Shown here: piece after piece, positions 49,211 through 58,449 of the stretch
Layout: each line of letters begins with the position of its first letter
Position numbering within the stretch: position 1 is the stretch's first letter
Assembly: GCF_002808045.1 (NCBI RefSeq)
Contig: NZ_CP025000.1
Location: 744,001 to 808,000 of the forward strand
From: Idiomarina sp. X4
GTDB lineage: Bacteria; Pseudomonadota; Gammaproteobacteria; Enterobacterales; Alteromonadaceae
Direction: 5' to 3'
DNA length: 64,000 nt
Position numbers and translations under genes: made by a program
Notes under the pieces: model-generated
Seen by the model: the letters and a program-made list of their open reading frames with translations, nothing else
What the model was told of the DNA's origin: nothing
The model's database searches: none

Positions 49211-51058
49211 TACAACACGGAATCCAATGTAGTTAGAGTTAAAATCTGCCGGAAGTTCCATTTTTGTCGAAACTCGGGCAAGACTTGGTGTAAAGTTCCA
49301 CGCACCGCCTTTAACAACAACACCGTTGTCAGTTTGCGCCCATTCCCAGACGTTACCAACGGTATCAAATAGTCCCCAAGGGTTACGGTGAAAACTTGCC
49401 ACTGGCGCAGGCCGTTGATTCGACCAGTCTGAACCACAGTTACGGCAATTTGCCTTGCCAAAACCGACATCGTTCCCCCACCAGAAGTCGGTTTCCGTTC
49501 CGGCACGAGCAGCATATTCCCATTCTGCCTCGGTCGGGACGCTGTACTTAAATCCACTTTTTGCTGTCAACCAATCAGCATAAGCCTTCGCATCGTTATA
49601 GCTTACGCATACAACAGGCGAATTATCAGATTGTTTATAGCCAGGATTCTTCCAGCTAAGTTTTTCGTTGAACTCCGGACGACCATTCTTAAGTATTGCA
49701 CAGGTTCCGCGCTTCTCTGCGTCGGTTACATAGGCAGTGTCTTCAACGAAGTCTCTAAAATGCTTAACCGTGATTTCAGTATCAGTAATACCGAGTGCGT
49801 TCGGTATTTCGCGAGTTTCAGCTGGTCGTTCATTCGGCAAGCCATTACCAACCAAGTCGCCCATTTTGAACTTTCCCGCCGGGACGACAACAAGCTCCGG
49901 GCCTCTAACATCGCGATATAAGATATCCTGAATTTTCTCGCCACGAGTAAATGAATACTCAGATTTTTCCAGATCCGCTCGAATCGACATAGCATCCTTC
50001 AGGCGAATTTTTTCTGCATAGGCTGAATAGCCATACTTCAGGACTTCGACTTCATGCTCGCCACCTGGCAACATCACTTCGATAGGTGTCGAGCCATAAC
50101 TAACACCATCAATGATAACTTCATCGTCGTAAACGTTTGAACGTATTGTTAACGGGTGCATGACGGAGCTATCAACCGTTTCTTCATCACCCGCCTGCAA
50201 CTCCCCCGGCCTTTGTTCCGTTGCGCAATAACGCATATCAACGTCAAGTAATGTACAGGCTTGGCTTTGTGGTAACTGTCCACGAAGCTCTACTGCCAGT
50301 TTAACGCCGTAGTTACCTGCACCGCTAAAGCCGTTGCTGATTGTCTTAGAGCCTAGAATTTGAACGTTCGGGCTGGCTTTTTCCAGATTTTCACGCGCCA
50401 GCGACGACTCGCTTAAGCTTGTCAGAATCTCGTCAAGATACTGCTTAGACGCTTTCTGTTTTGCCATCAACTTGCCGCGGTTTTCACACTGACCCAAAGT
50501 TTCATTTCGGTCACAGCTAATCGACTGGCTAACTTCCAGTTCGCCTGAGCGGTTAAACTCATTTTCAAGACGGTCAACACGAGCAATGTTGCGCTGCTCT
50601 TTCAACGTTTCAATTTCGTTAATCAAGCTGTGCTTGCTGACTCGAGCCTCTTCAACTTCTTTAGACTTTTGGTTCACCAAGCTGACTTGTTGTTTGATGT
50701 CTTCTTTATTTTGCTGGTGAGCCATAACCGCTTGCTTGTAGGCTTCCTGAGCCCCAGCAATATCAATGGTAGGATCTTCCACTAAGCGTTGATAGCGGTC
50801 ATTCATTTCCGCCAGTGCAGACTCTCTTTTCTCTTCTAATTCCTGGTTACGTTCACGTAGGGACTGAAGCTTTTCTCTAAGCTCTCGCTCCTCCTGCTGT
50901 AACGTATTAACCGTCGTAGAAAAGTTATCAAACTCACTCTCTAAGTTTGTAATTTGATTTGTAATTTCTTCGACGGTCATCTCTTGCTGAGCAAGAGCCG
51001 TCGAGGCGAGAGTCAATGTAGAGGCCATAATTAAGGCCAGTCGAGCCAATCGCATCAT
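49199..51058 (-). CDS. Periplasmic coiled-coil, PEGA and SUMF1-like domain protein
   Basis: I do not know a named homologue. The 619-residue product has a signal peptide (MMRLARLALIMASTLTLASTALA), a long coiled coil (about 25-165), a linker with two cysteine pairs, a PEGA domain (about 310-365; DEVIIDGVSYGSTPIEVMLPGG) and a C-terminal formylglycine-generating-enzyme/SUMF1 fold (about 385-619; VPTEAEWEYAARAGTETDFWWG, DTVGNVWEWAQ, KGGAWN, IGFRVVRA). The catalytic cysteines of true FGE, which lie between KGG(A/S)W and the final GFR, are absent, so sulphatase activation is unlikely. The start at 51058 is set by the signal peptide. It lies between the msh locus and mreB. Confidence 0.85.
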   Translation of the reverse strand: MMRLARLALIMASTLTLASTALAQQEMTVEEITNQITNLESEFDNFSTTVNTLQQEERELREKLQSLRERNQELEEKRESALAEMNDRYQRLVEDPTIDIAGAQEAYKQAVMAHQQNKEDIKQQVSLVNQKSKEVEEARVSKHSLINEIETLKEQRNIARVDRLENEFNRSGELEVSQSISCDRNETLGQCENRGKLMAKQKASKQYLDEILTSLSESSLARENLEKASPNVQILGSKTISNGFSGAGNYGVKLAVELRGQLPQSQACTLLDVDMRYCATEQRPGELQAGDEETVDSSVMHPLTIRSNVYDDEVIIDGVSYGSTPIEVMLPGGEHEVEVLKYGYSAYAEKIRLKDAMSIRADLEKSEYSFTRGEKIQDILYRDVRGPELVVVPAGKFKMGDLVGNGLPNERPAETREIPNALGITDTEITVKHFRDFVEDTAYVTDAEKRGTCAILKNGRPEFNEKLSWKNPGYKQSDNSPVVCVSYNDAKAYADWLTAKSGFKYSVPTEAEWEYAARAGTETDFWWGNDVGFGKANCRNCGSDWSNQRPAPVASFHRNPWGLFDTVGNVWEWAQTDNGVVVKGGAWNFTPSLARVSTKMELPADFNSNYIGFRVVRAQ

Positions 51059-51126
51059 GTTTCCATTCCAAGCTTGAAAAAATAACAAAGCGGCGTAAAA
51101 GCCAAAGCCGTCATCGCGCTATCGTT

Positions 51127-51153
51127 ATTGTAATAATAATGAACGTTCGTCAA
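51127..51153 (-). promoter_or_regulatory. Candidate promoter of the SUMF1-like gene
   Basis: TTGACG (51148-51153) and TACAAT (51127-51132) lie on the minus strand with a short 15-base spacer, in the 197-base gap behind mshQ. No terminator for mshQ is clear in this gap. Confidence 0.35.
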
Positions 51154-51255
51154 CGTCGCGCATTTTTTGTTTAAACTCTGCTTTATGCTATTTGCTTGTT
51201 AACAAAAGAGCAAGAGGCATTGTCACCGAATTGTCGATTATTCGTTAAATGAATA

Positions 51256-54200
51256 CTACCATCCTAACTCACGCCAGTAAATCTGGCGATCTCGCCCACG
51301 GTAAATACCAAAGGTGCCTTCGGCTTGAGGGTTGTCATCATAGGCGCCATTTCCCGACCAGTCATATTGCAAGTAAGCAGGTACTTCTACCTCAAAACCA
51401 AACGAATAAGGTTCGTCATCTCCCGAGGATACCCACCGGAATAACTCATTAATATCTTTATCCGGCGAGCTTAACAAACCGTTAGTCAGTTGCACGTTAA
51501 CCGGTTCAGGCTCCAGACTTGCCATTGACTCATCAATCAGATTGACCGCATCTCTCTCAATAGCCGTGCAGTCATCACCGTCATTTACAAAAAACTCGCC
51601 GCTTTCCCAATATTCCACTGCGCCGGCAATTGGCATCACATCATCCATTGCCGCATAGGTGTCCTGAAGACTGAAACGACCATAGTAAAGGTTTGCCGTA
51701 TCTAACTCCGCAGCTCCCGGAGAAATCGGTAGAACACTATTTTGAAGCGTTGAGTAAAAATTATCATCTTCCTGGTCGTCAAGTTGCCAGCCCAGAATGT
51801 AATCTCTGAACGGTCCATCGGGTTGTCCCGAACTTAAACGGGAAACCGTTACTGAAGCACTTCCGGTAAACTGGCCGACGCCATCAGTCCATTCCCAAAC
51901 CCCGTCATAACTGACGTTATGATTGGCGAGTTGATTTTCAGATGAATCATAGGCGTAGAATAGCGGCGTCGCTTTTGCTAACGCTCCGGTATAATTTAGA
52001 GTCAGATCTCCTGCGGCATTAACCGCTTGCGCTGACAGAACGATAGGCTGAGCCTGCCCCATGTAGTAAGAATCAGTGCAGGCTCCATAGAATTCAGCAG
52101 TTAAAGGCTCAAACTCGTAGGGAATAAATCGCCCGATAATATGTTCGGTTGTAACAGGACCAGCACCTAAGTAGTTGGCGTCCGCTACTTTCGCGGTAAC
52201 TTTCGCACTGCCCACTTCAGAGTATGAAATTGAATCATTTTCAAAACGTATGTTTCCAACACTCTGAGCGCTGAAACTAGCGTTGTTATCGAGTTGGCCA
52301 TTCACTTCAGCAGGCGCGACAGCGTCAACCGTCACCGCCAAGTCCAGTGACTCCTGCGGTGTTTCACGCCCAAAATTTGGCGTGACCTGATCATCTGAAT
52401 TTAATGCCTGCAATGCCACAAAGAATGGCTCTCCGGCTTTCGCTAGAATGTCACCACTATAAGTGCTCGCCGTATCCATACCGATGCTTGCCGGCTTGTA
52501 AACAAACTCATTGGACACGCCTTCAATCACTTTACCGTTCGGTAGCTGCGCTTTCGCCCTTAAGCTTACTTTACCCGCGTCGCCGTACTGAACTTCTAAC
52601 GCTTGCTGGCCAGCCTGAAAATTAGTGGTTACTGGAGTCCAACCGGTAAAGCTACCTGAACCGTCTTCCTGAAGCTCGTTAATAAGCTGCTGCTCAATAG
52701 ACATTTGCGCATACGGAAACTCACTAAAATCACTGCAGCTCCCAGGGTTAAAGCAATGCATCCCCATGTCTACCTGGGTAATTTGTTCGGCAATCACCTC
52801 ACACGCCCGCGTGATGTCGTTCGTCCGTACAACCGACAAGTTAGTAAGAAAGCTATCACCTGCTGTTTGCGTGCCGATAGAATCAAATTTGAGGCCAGTA
52901 TCATTGAAGGCAATAGAACAATTTGCATCAAAGTCTCCATTCACATAGCACTGGGATGGATTCAGCGCTCCCGGCATGGTTTGTATGTCGTCTATTGCAA
53001 GCGTATAAGTGCCCGCTTCAGTTTGACTTAGCTGCGTGGTTGCTAATGGCGACGCTGAGACCGGGTTTTGGCTCCAGTCACCAGCACTTTCTGATAAAAA
53101 CACGGAACTGGAAACTGAAGCGTAACTTGAGCAGGACGCGTCAGCGCACGCTTCAACGGTTACGTCTGCCGCTTCGCAGGTCAGTACCGGACTTGTGTAC
53201 GATAGACGATAGTGGTGAGGCGCTGTTACAGGTGGTTCAACATCTCCCGCATTACAAAAGCTACCGCCGTCGAGTGGCTCTGCCGGTGAACGATACTCAA
53301 TGCTAGGCGCAAAAAAGCCAAAGAAACCATAAGCCGATGCTTGTCCATCAAGACTTAAGCCACCTTCGATGCTACTTCTATTCCACCACCAAAAGCTTCG
53401 CTCAAAAAACAAATTTCCGCTTACGTATATGAACCCGTTAATCTCGACATCTCTTTCTAAATATAAGTCTCCAGTAACTATCAAGATAAGTTCATTCGCC
53501 TCACCCGCCATATTAATTCGACGCCCAGACTGAATGGTTAGGTCGCCATCGATATAAACTCTGGAGGTTTGTCCGTTCGTCGAGTAGTCCTCGCCAACAT
53601 CACCAAAGTCACCAACACGCAAGTAATCTGTTGGTTGTAAAATCTCAGGTAACTGAGAGTTAAGCTCTCGGTCAGGTAAATCAAAGGGAAGCGGCACATC
53701 GTTTAACGGACTAAACGCTTGCGGCCAAACGTCAGAACACTGCGGACGAGCGTAAGCGCATGGTCGTGTTTTATAGTACAAAATTGCAGCGGTTGTTGTA
53801 GTAAAGACGCCATTACTGACATAAACCTCATCAATTTCGCCCCGAAAACTGTTCTGAGGGCCACTTTGACCGCCAATATAGAGGGTGGGTTGCACGCTAT
53901 CATTCAGCTTCGTATCACCGCCATACGAGTTCGTATCAATCAATTCTCCATCAATATAGATATACAGAACGTTGTTATCGGAATTATAACTGGCCGCTAA
54001 ATGATGCCACTCATCGTCAAATAAGCTCTCACTGCCATTATTGGTGTTACCGGCTTCAATCGTCAGTAAGTCACCGTTATTTTTACGGACTTCAAAATAC
54101 AAGCCACCGCCATCGGAGTCATCTTGCCGGTAGACCTCAAATCGCCCCGCAGCGGTTTCCGTTGTTCCCTCACCCAGCAGTAACATCGTTTGATAACTGT

Positions 54201-55059
54201 CATTGGGGTTCTGGAGCTCAGCAGCACCTTTAAACCAAAACGCAACCGACACCGTGTTTGAGCTAATCGCTTCGTTGACATTAGGTACCCGAACTCGGTT
54301 ACTACCGTCAAAACGACCATAACGACAGGTGCTATCGCCATTGAATTCGAGGGCGGGGTTAAAGCCGGACGTGAATGCGTTACTGATTGCAGTGCCGTTG
54401 TAACCGTAACCGGATGAATCAATAACCTCTCCGGCAACACCACTCCAGCTCAACTCATCGAAATGCCAGTAACCAATGGTCTCAGGGAGTGTTTGCGAAC
54501 AGTCGCCCACATTACCGGGCGTATTACAGGTTTCGCCATTGATGGATCCACCGTTGTTATTAATTACCGGCGCGTTGACGTCACCATTCACTGTACTGTC
54601 AGCACCGATAGTCACGGTTCCTGATGCGCTGAGATCACCGTCCACAGTAACGTCATCACCTAAGGTAATATTACCGTTGGAACTGATATCTCCGGTCACC
54701 GTTGTTCCATCACTGATAACAACATCGCCATCACTATCAAACGACGCATTGACCGAACTGTTCGATCCGATAGTGGTTTGCCCTCCGGACAGAAACTGCA
54801 TGTCGAGCGAAGGACCTTTACTGTTTATGGTGACACCCTCACCAAAGTCGACCGCTTCAACAATAATGACCACGCCTTCGTTACCGGTAACTTCGATTTG
54901 ATCGCCGCTGTTAAGGGTTAAGGTGCCACAGGTGTATGTTGTCCCGCTTTGTGTGCAGCCTGGTAAGCTTTGGTTTGGTAAGTTGTATTTTTTAGCTTCA
55001 ACCACAAAAGTAGTTAATAAGCTAAGTAAAAAGATAAGCAACAGGGCGTAGCGCTTCAT
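51256..55059 (-). CDS. mshQ: MshQ, large exported protein of the MSHA pilus locus
   Basis: MshQ is a large secreted or pilus-tip-like protein of unproven function. The 1267-residue product has a signal peptide (MKRYALLLIFLLSLLTTFVVEA). A short repeat block (about 85-165) of alternating GDI/GDL/GDV and ITLGDDVTVDGDL units resembles bactofilin beta-helix turns. A LamG/concanavalin-like domain follows (about 215-400; VSVAFWFKGAAEL, DDEWHHLAASYNSDNNVLYI), then a second short repeat-like patch and a long C-terminal region of the DUF6701 type (from about 650). It is the last msh gene, 1 base after mshP. Confidence 0.88.
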   Translation of the reverse strand: MKRYALLLIFLLSLLTTFVVEAKKYNLPNQSLPGCTQSGTTYTCGTLTLNSGDQIEVTGNEGVVIIVEAVDFGEGVTINSKGPSLDMQFLSGGQTTIGSNSSVNASFDSDGDVVISDGTTVTGDISSNGNITLGDDVTVDGDLSASGTVTIGADSTVNGDVNAPVINNNGGSINGETCNTPGNVGDCSQTLPETIGYWHFDELSWSGVAGEVIDSSGYGYNGTAISNAFTSGFNPALEFNGDSTCRYGRFDGSNRVRVPNVNEAISSNTVSVAFWFKGAAELQNPNDSYQTMLLLGEGTTETAAGRFEVYRQDDSDGGGLYFEVRKNNGDLLTIEAGNTNNGSESLFDDEWHHLAASYNSDNNVLYIYIDGELIDTNSYGGDTKLNDSVQPTLYIGGQSGPQNSFRGEIDEVYVSNGVFTTTTAAILYYKTRPCAYARPQCSDVWPQAFSPLNDVPLPFDLPDRELNSQLPEILQPTDYLRVGDFGDVGEDYSTNGQTSRVYIDGDLTIQSGRRINMAGEANELILIVTGDLYLERDVEINGFIYVSGNLFFERSFWWWNRSSIEGGLSLDGQASAYGFFGFFAPSIEYRSPAEPLDGGSFCNAGDVEPPVTAPHHYRLSYTSPVLTCEAADVTVEACADASCSSYASVSSSVFLSESAGDWSQNPVSASPLATTQLSQTEAGTYTLAIDDIQTMPGALNPSQCYVNGDFDANCSIAFNDTGLKFDSIGTQTAGDSFLTNLSVVRTNDITRACEVIAEQITQVDMGMHCFNPGSCSDFSEFPYAQMSIEQQLINELQEDGSGSFTGWTPVTTNFQAGQQALEVQYGDAGKVSLRAKAQLPNGKVIEGVSNEFVYKPASIGMDTASTYSGDILAKAGEPFFVALQALNSDDQVTPNFGRETPQESLDLAVTVDAVAPAEVNGQLDNNASFSAQSVGNIRFENDSISYSEVGSAKVTAKVADANYLGAGPVTTEHIIGRFIPYEFEPLTAEFYGACTDSYYMGQAQPIVLSAQAVNAAGDLTLNYTGALAKATPLFYAYDSSENQLANHNVSYDGVWEWTDGVGQFTGSASVTVSRLSSGQPDGPFRDYILGWQLDDQEDDNFYSTLQNSVLPISPGAAELDTANLYYGRFSLQDTYAAMDDVMPIAGAVEYWESGEFFVNDGDDCTAIERDAVNLIDESMASLEPEPVNVQLTNGLLSSPDKDINELFRWVSSGDDEPYSFGFEVEVPAYLQYDWSGNGAYDDNPQAEGTFGIYRGRDRQIYWRELGW

Positions 55060-55060
55060 A

Positions 55061-55507
55061 TCAGTTCTCCACCCGCGTCTCTATTTGCAGCTCTCGCGAG
55101 GCTCGCTGTTCACCCGCCTCGCATAAAGCGCTCGAGGTGATGACGATATGAGTATATGTTGTACTCGACTCATCGGTATATTCAGTACTGCTACAGCTAA
55201 TATCCGCGCTGCACTGCTCAAGACTCTGATTGCCAGCAAAGGTGTACTCAGTCGCATCAACACCGCAACTGGTATCAGGAGCACTGCCTAAAGGATAAAC
55301 CGTCATCATCGCTTGCTCCAAACCTGACTGCGCAGCCAAATAACTGCGTGCACCGAGCACTTCGATGACCACGCTCTCAGAAGAGGTTCTCAGTAAACTG
55401 GCCAGTGCCGCAACCAATCCTCCAAGCACGACAATCACAAACACCGCGATAACCAGGGTGTTGCCTCGTTGTGTCTTTATTGGCTTAGAAAGTCTGTTAT
55501 GGCGCAT
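55061..55507 (-). CDS. mshP: MshP, MSHA minor pilin-like protein
   Basis: This is a 148-residue protein in the mshP position, with a short basic leader (MRHNRLSKPIKTQRG) and one hydrophobic segment (NTLVIAVFVIVVLGGLVAAL). It resembles a class III leader but lacks the conserved Glu at +5. The ATG at 55507 overlaps the mshO stop by 11 bases; the open frame upstream lies wholly within mshO and is rejected. Confidence 0.85.
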   Translation of the reverse strand: MRHNRLSKPIKTQRGNTLVIAVFVIVVLGGLVAALASLLRTSSESVVIEVLGARSYLAAQSGLEQAMMTVYPLGSAPDTSCGVDATEYTFAGNQSLEQCSADISCSSTEYTDESSTTYTHIVITSSALCEAGEQRASRELQIETRVEN

Positions 55508-56282
55508 TGGGAATGTGCACCTCGCGATAATAGAAAACCTGCTCTTCCGCATTGTCACCAAACTGAAGCTGAATGGTGACAATATTGTTACTTTGCTGGT
55601 TATTCGCCGAGACGTCAAAAGGTTCGTCTGAGCTCACCCCTGTTGCCATCAAGTCTCCGCTGGTCCACTCCGTTTGCGCCTGACTCCATCCATAGCCACT
55701 GATTCTAAACAGACTTCCCACGCTTAGGCAAAAACTTACTGGCGTGCTGCCAATGTAGGCTCTTTTTAACGGGGACTCTTTTGCAAACTCGCTCCCTTCT
55801 TCTAATGGCAAGTTATTATCCACACTGGTAGAAGAGTAAGCCCCGTCAATATTAGCGTAACGCTGTGGAGTATCCGCATAGATATAATTAGGCCGTGTCG
55901 CATATATAAAGACACGCTCTGTACCGTCGAGCCCCCAGTCAATATTGGTAGCGTCTGGACTTCCTGCAAAAGTAACCAACGTCATTTCATTCGATGAATC
56001 GGGTCGAATCGGTGTGTCGTAGTAGGCTCCCACCACTTTCGCGGGAACAAACTCAATACACTCACCACTCACACGGACACTATTTGGAACCGCGCCGCGT
56101 ATTTCCCGGGTCAGTCGTTCAATAGCAAAGCGGCTTTTCTCAATAGTTTGTAAACGTTCAGAGCCGGAGCTAAACATTTGTGCACCAATGCCCACAAACT
56201 GGAAACTAAAACCCGCAACGATTGCCAGCAAAACAATAACAATAATAAGTTCGATTAAGGTAAAACCTCGTTGCGGACTCAT
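55497..56282 (-). CDS. mshO: MshO, MSHA minor pseudopilin
   Basis: This is a 261-residue prepilin-like protein: leader MSPQRG, cleavage before FTLIELIIVIVLLAIVAG with Glu at +5. The size and PulJ-like body match MshO. The start forms TGATG with the mshD stop; earlier TTG and GTG codons are not preferred. Confidence 0.9.
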   Translation of the reverse strand: MSPQRGFTLIELIIVIVLLAIVAGFSFQFVGIGAQMFSSGSERLQTIEKSRFAIERLTREIRGAVPNSVRVSGECIEFVPAKVVGAYYDTPIRPDSSNEMTLVTFAGSPDATNIDWGLDGTERVFIYATRPNYIYADTPQRYANIDGAYSSTSVDNNLPLEEGSEFAKESPLKRAYIGSTPVSFCLSVGSLFRISGYGWSQAQTEWTSGDLMATGVSSDEPFDVSANNQQSNNIVTIQLQFGDNAEEQVFYYREVHIPNAP

Positions 56283-56800
56283 CACCAATTCCCCTTAACG
56301 GAGCTGAACTCAATACTTTCGTCTTGTGGTGTTGTAACGGTGACTGTAATTCTCTTCAACTTATTCGCTTCTTTTTCAGCAACGCATACCAGGGCTTCAA
56401 AGCCATTATAACGGTTAGGTGATGAGCCACTGAGCTGTGCGCCGTTAAGCTTCAAACCATTGTAGTCGTCGACATCATCAAATTGAGAGCGCTGAGCTTC
56501 TTCTGCATTGGGCGTGCTTCCGTCACCGGGACATGGCACCGGTGTTGTGCAGCTCCCCGAGCCTTCAGAGCAACGGACATACTGGTTTCCAACATTGGAG
56601 TTCTCATCGAAACGGCGCGCCATTATTTCATTCATTAGGCTTTGCCCAACTTCAGTCGCTCTTACCTGTTGCCAGGGGTCAACACTTTGCCGAAACAGTT
56701 GACCTAACCCTGCGGTAACGACTAACGTCACAATAGCAATAACCACAATGCCCGCTATGAGCTCTATAAGCGTAAACCCGCCTTCTTGTTTATAGCGCAT
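56282..56800 (-). CDS. mshD: MshD, MSHA minor pilin
   Basis: This is a 172-residue prepilin: leader MRYKQEGG, then FTLIELIAGIVVIAIVTLVV with Glu at +5, followed by a body with two Cys-rich loops (RCSEGSGSCTTPVPCPG). It resembles PulI/GspI-like MshD. The ATG at 56800 overlaps mshC by 11 bases, with GAGGG upstream. Confidence 0.9.
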   Translation of the reverse strand: MRYKQEGGFTLIELIAGIVVIAIVTLVVTAGLGQLFRQSVDPWQQVRATEVGQSLMNEIMARRFDENSNVGNQYVRCSEGSGSCTTPVPCPGDGSTPNAEEAQRSQFDDVDDYNGLKLNGAQLSGSSPNRYNGFEALVCVAEKEANKLKRITVTVTTPQDESIEFSSVKGNW

Positions 56801-57215
56801 CAATAAAGCCCTCTTTATTAATGCTGATAGTGCGGCTAACGCCTGAGCCTTCAGTAATGATTACCGCACAGCCACCAGCACAATCATCAGTTGGCTGCCC
56901 CAACGCATTGAAGCCTATTGTTATGTCTGCAGGCGAAAACGTGATGTCATCTAAGTTACTCAGCTGAAGATTATTGTCATCGCTGTACGGAGGGTTACCC
57001 AAAGTGCTTTCTGTCACAGAGACGCTATAGTCGTTCACCGTATCTTGCATCGCCTGCTGTTGAACAGCTCGCAAAATGCTCATCGCTTGTAGACGTGTAG
57101 TTTGGCTTTTCGTACCGGAATCACTAATAAAAATGGGGCTGGCAGATACGGCTAGGATACCGATAATAACCAGTATGATAATGAGCTCTATGAGGGTGAA
57201 GCCTTGGGACTTCAT
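56790..57215 (-). CDS. mshC: MshC, MSHA minor pilin
   Basis: This is a 141-residue prepilin: leader MKSQG, then FTLIELIIILVIIGILAVSA with Glu at +5, and a GspH-like body with a CAGGC pair. It lies between mshA and mshD as in Vibrio. Confidence 0.9.
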   Translation of the reverse strand: MKSQGFTLIELIIILVIIGILAVSASPIFISDSGTKSQTTRLQAMSILRAVQQQAMQDTVNDYSVSVTESTLGNPPYSDDNNLQLSNLDDITFSPADITIGFNALGQPTDDCAGGCAVIITEGSGVSRTISINKEGFIDAL

Positions 57216-57233
57216 AGTTGGCCTTTAGGGGAA

Positions 57234-57258
57234 AGCTCGCAGCAACTAGCTGCGAGCT
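57234..57258 (-). terminator. Hairpin immediately after mshA
   Basis: AGCTCGCAGC and GCTGCGAGCT form a perfect 10-base stem with a 5-base loop, 12 bases past the mshA stop. Read on the minus strand it is followed by TTTCCCC, a poor T-run, so partial termination or mRNA protection is more likely than a full stop. Confidence 0.6.
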
Positions 57259-57270
57259 CCTAAGATCGAA

Positions 57271-57765
57271 TTAGCAGCCAGTCGTTACAGTCCCAATAAC
57301 AGGTTTTGTATCTGCATCCGCTGCGGCTGTGTAATACAGGTAGCACTCTGAATCCGTGCTACCGTCAGCACTTGTTGTTAAATCCGCAGGAAAAATAACT
57401 AGGTCGCCATCTGTAACCGCAGCATTGCCACTCCAGCTAGCAGCAACTACATTTCCCCAATCTGCACTATCAACGTCAAGCGCGGCGTAAAGTCCTGCAG
57501 CTGTAGCAGCTGGATAACCATATACTGTATCCACCGCAGGATCGCTAATAGAGCCGCTCGCTTCATCGTCTGTACCTGCAACTAAAGATTTAGCGTAAAC
57601 CGTTTGGCTTGCTCCCTTAGCTGCTCCTTTCAAACCCTCGATAGTTGAAGTACGAGCGTCACTCGAAAAATTAATAAACTGAGGTGCGGCGGTTACTGCC
57701 AAAATCCCCAAAACTACAATGACAATGATCAGTTCGATCAGAGTAAAACCTTTTTGATTGCGCAT
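57271..57765 (-). CDS. mshA: MshA, major MSHA pilin
   Basis: This is the type IVa major pilin subunit. The 164-residue prepilin has leader MRNQKG, then FTLIELIIVIVVLGILAVTA with Glu at +5, and a C-terminal cysteine pair (Cys in DSECYLYY and the terminal residue) that likely forms the D-region disulphide. The body is rich in Ala, Asp and Thr. It is flanked by mshB and mshC, the standard place for MshA. Confidence 0.93.
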   Translation of the reverse strand: MRNQKGFTLIELIIVIVVLGILAVTAAPQFINFSSDARTSTIEGLKGAAKGASQTVYAKSLVAGTDDEASGSISDPAVDTVYGYPAATAAGLYAALDVDSADWGNVVAASWSGNAAVTDGDLVIFPADLTTSADGSTDSECYLYYTAAADADTKPVIGTVTTGC

Positions 57766-57795
57766 AATTAAAGCTCTCAGTTGTGATTTAAAATA

Positions 57796-58410
57796 TTATT
57801 GGTTATTGCTGTGAATACTCACGCCGCCATTACGTGGATTATAAACAAAAGCGTTGCCCAGTGTCAGATAATCATCACCAGATGGCGCATTCGTTTCATT
57901 TTTTATGGTGTTCGCCAAGTAGTAAACACACATATCATTGCCAGTTGTCGAGTCTTGCGTCACGTACGTGTAGTAACGCGTCTCCTCCAGGTTAGCAAAG
58001 TCTTCCGACACTGTCGGGGCACCCTGCAATATTGATTGCATGATGCTTGCACAGTCAGATGCCTGAATATTTTCATCGTGCGCAGCGTTATTATTGCCAC
58101 TCACCGGATAGCCGGTGTTGCCATCGACATAAAGCAACACTTGATCCATCGACACTTCAGCGCCAGCACCGGTAGACGCAGCCCCTTTAGGTCGTCCGCT
58201 CAGCTCCCACTCGCCACGAACAATACCAACAGCGCTGGCAAAGCCTCCGGCAACGCCTTCAAGCGCGGCATCCTCGGCATCAGAAGAAACGTCCGTAAAG
58301 CGCGGAATCGCCGCAGCGGCAAGCAAGCCGAGAATCACCACGACAATTATCAGTTCAATAATGGTGAAACCCTGTTGTCTCTTCTGTCTATTGCCCATGT
58401 TTCCACTCAT
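57796..58410 (-). CDS. mshB: MshB, MSHA pilin-like subunit
   Basis: This is a 204-residue prepilin with a 14-residue leader ending KRQQG, then FTIIELIIVVVILGLLAAAA with Glu at +5, and two cysteines (ASDCASI and NDMCVYYL) that could form a disulphide. It has GAGG 6 bases upstream of its ATG and its own candidate promoter. The mshF-B-A-C order is as in Vibrio. Confidence 0.92.
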   Translation of the reverse strand: MSGNMGNRQKRQQGFTIIELIIVVVILGLLAAAAIPRFTDVSSDAEDAALEGVAGGFASAVGIVRGEWELSGRPKGAASTGAGAEVSMDQVLLYVDGNTGYPVSGNNNAAHDENIQASDCASIMQSILQGAPTVSEDFANLEETRYYTYVTQDSTTGNDMCVYYLANTIKNETNAPSGDDYLTLGNAFVYNPRNGGVSIHSNNQ

Positions 58411-58420
58411 AATTAGCCTC

Positions 58421-58449
58421 TATAAATCCATTTTATAACAAGTTCTCAA
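58421..58449 (-). promoter_or_regulatory. Candidate mshB (pilin operon) promoter
   Basis: On the minus strand TTGAGA (58444-58449) and TTTATA (58421-58426) are 17 bases apart in the short mshF-mshB gap. In Vibrio cholerae a promoter ahead of mshB drives the structural half of the locus. Confidence 0.5.

Noticed and set aside
51059..51255. Possible hidden small gene or RNA in the 197-base gap after mshQ
   Set aside because: No open frame with a ribosome site and no convincing hairpin with a T-run; only a weak promoter candidate is visible.
55508..55618. N-terminal extension of mshP
   Set aside because: It lies inside mshO and would bury the prepilin-like leader 37 residues in.
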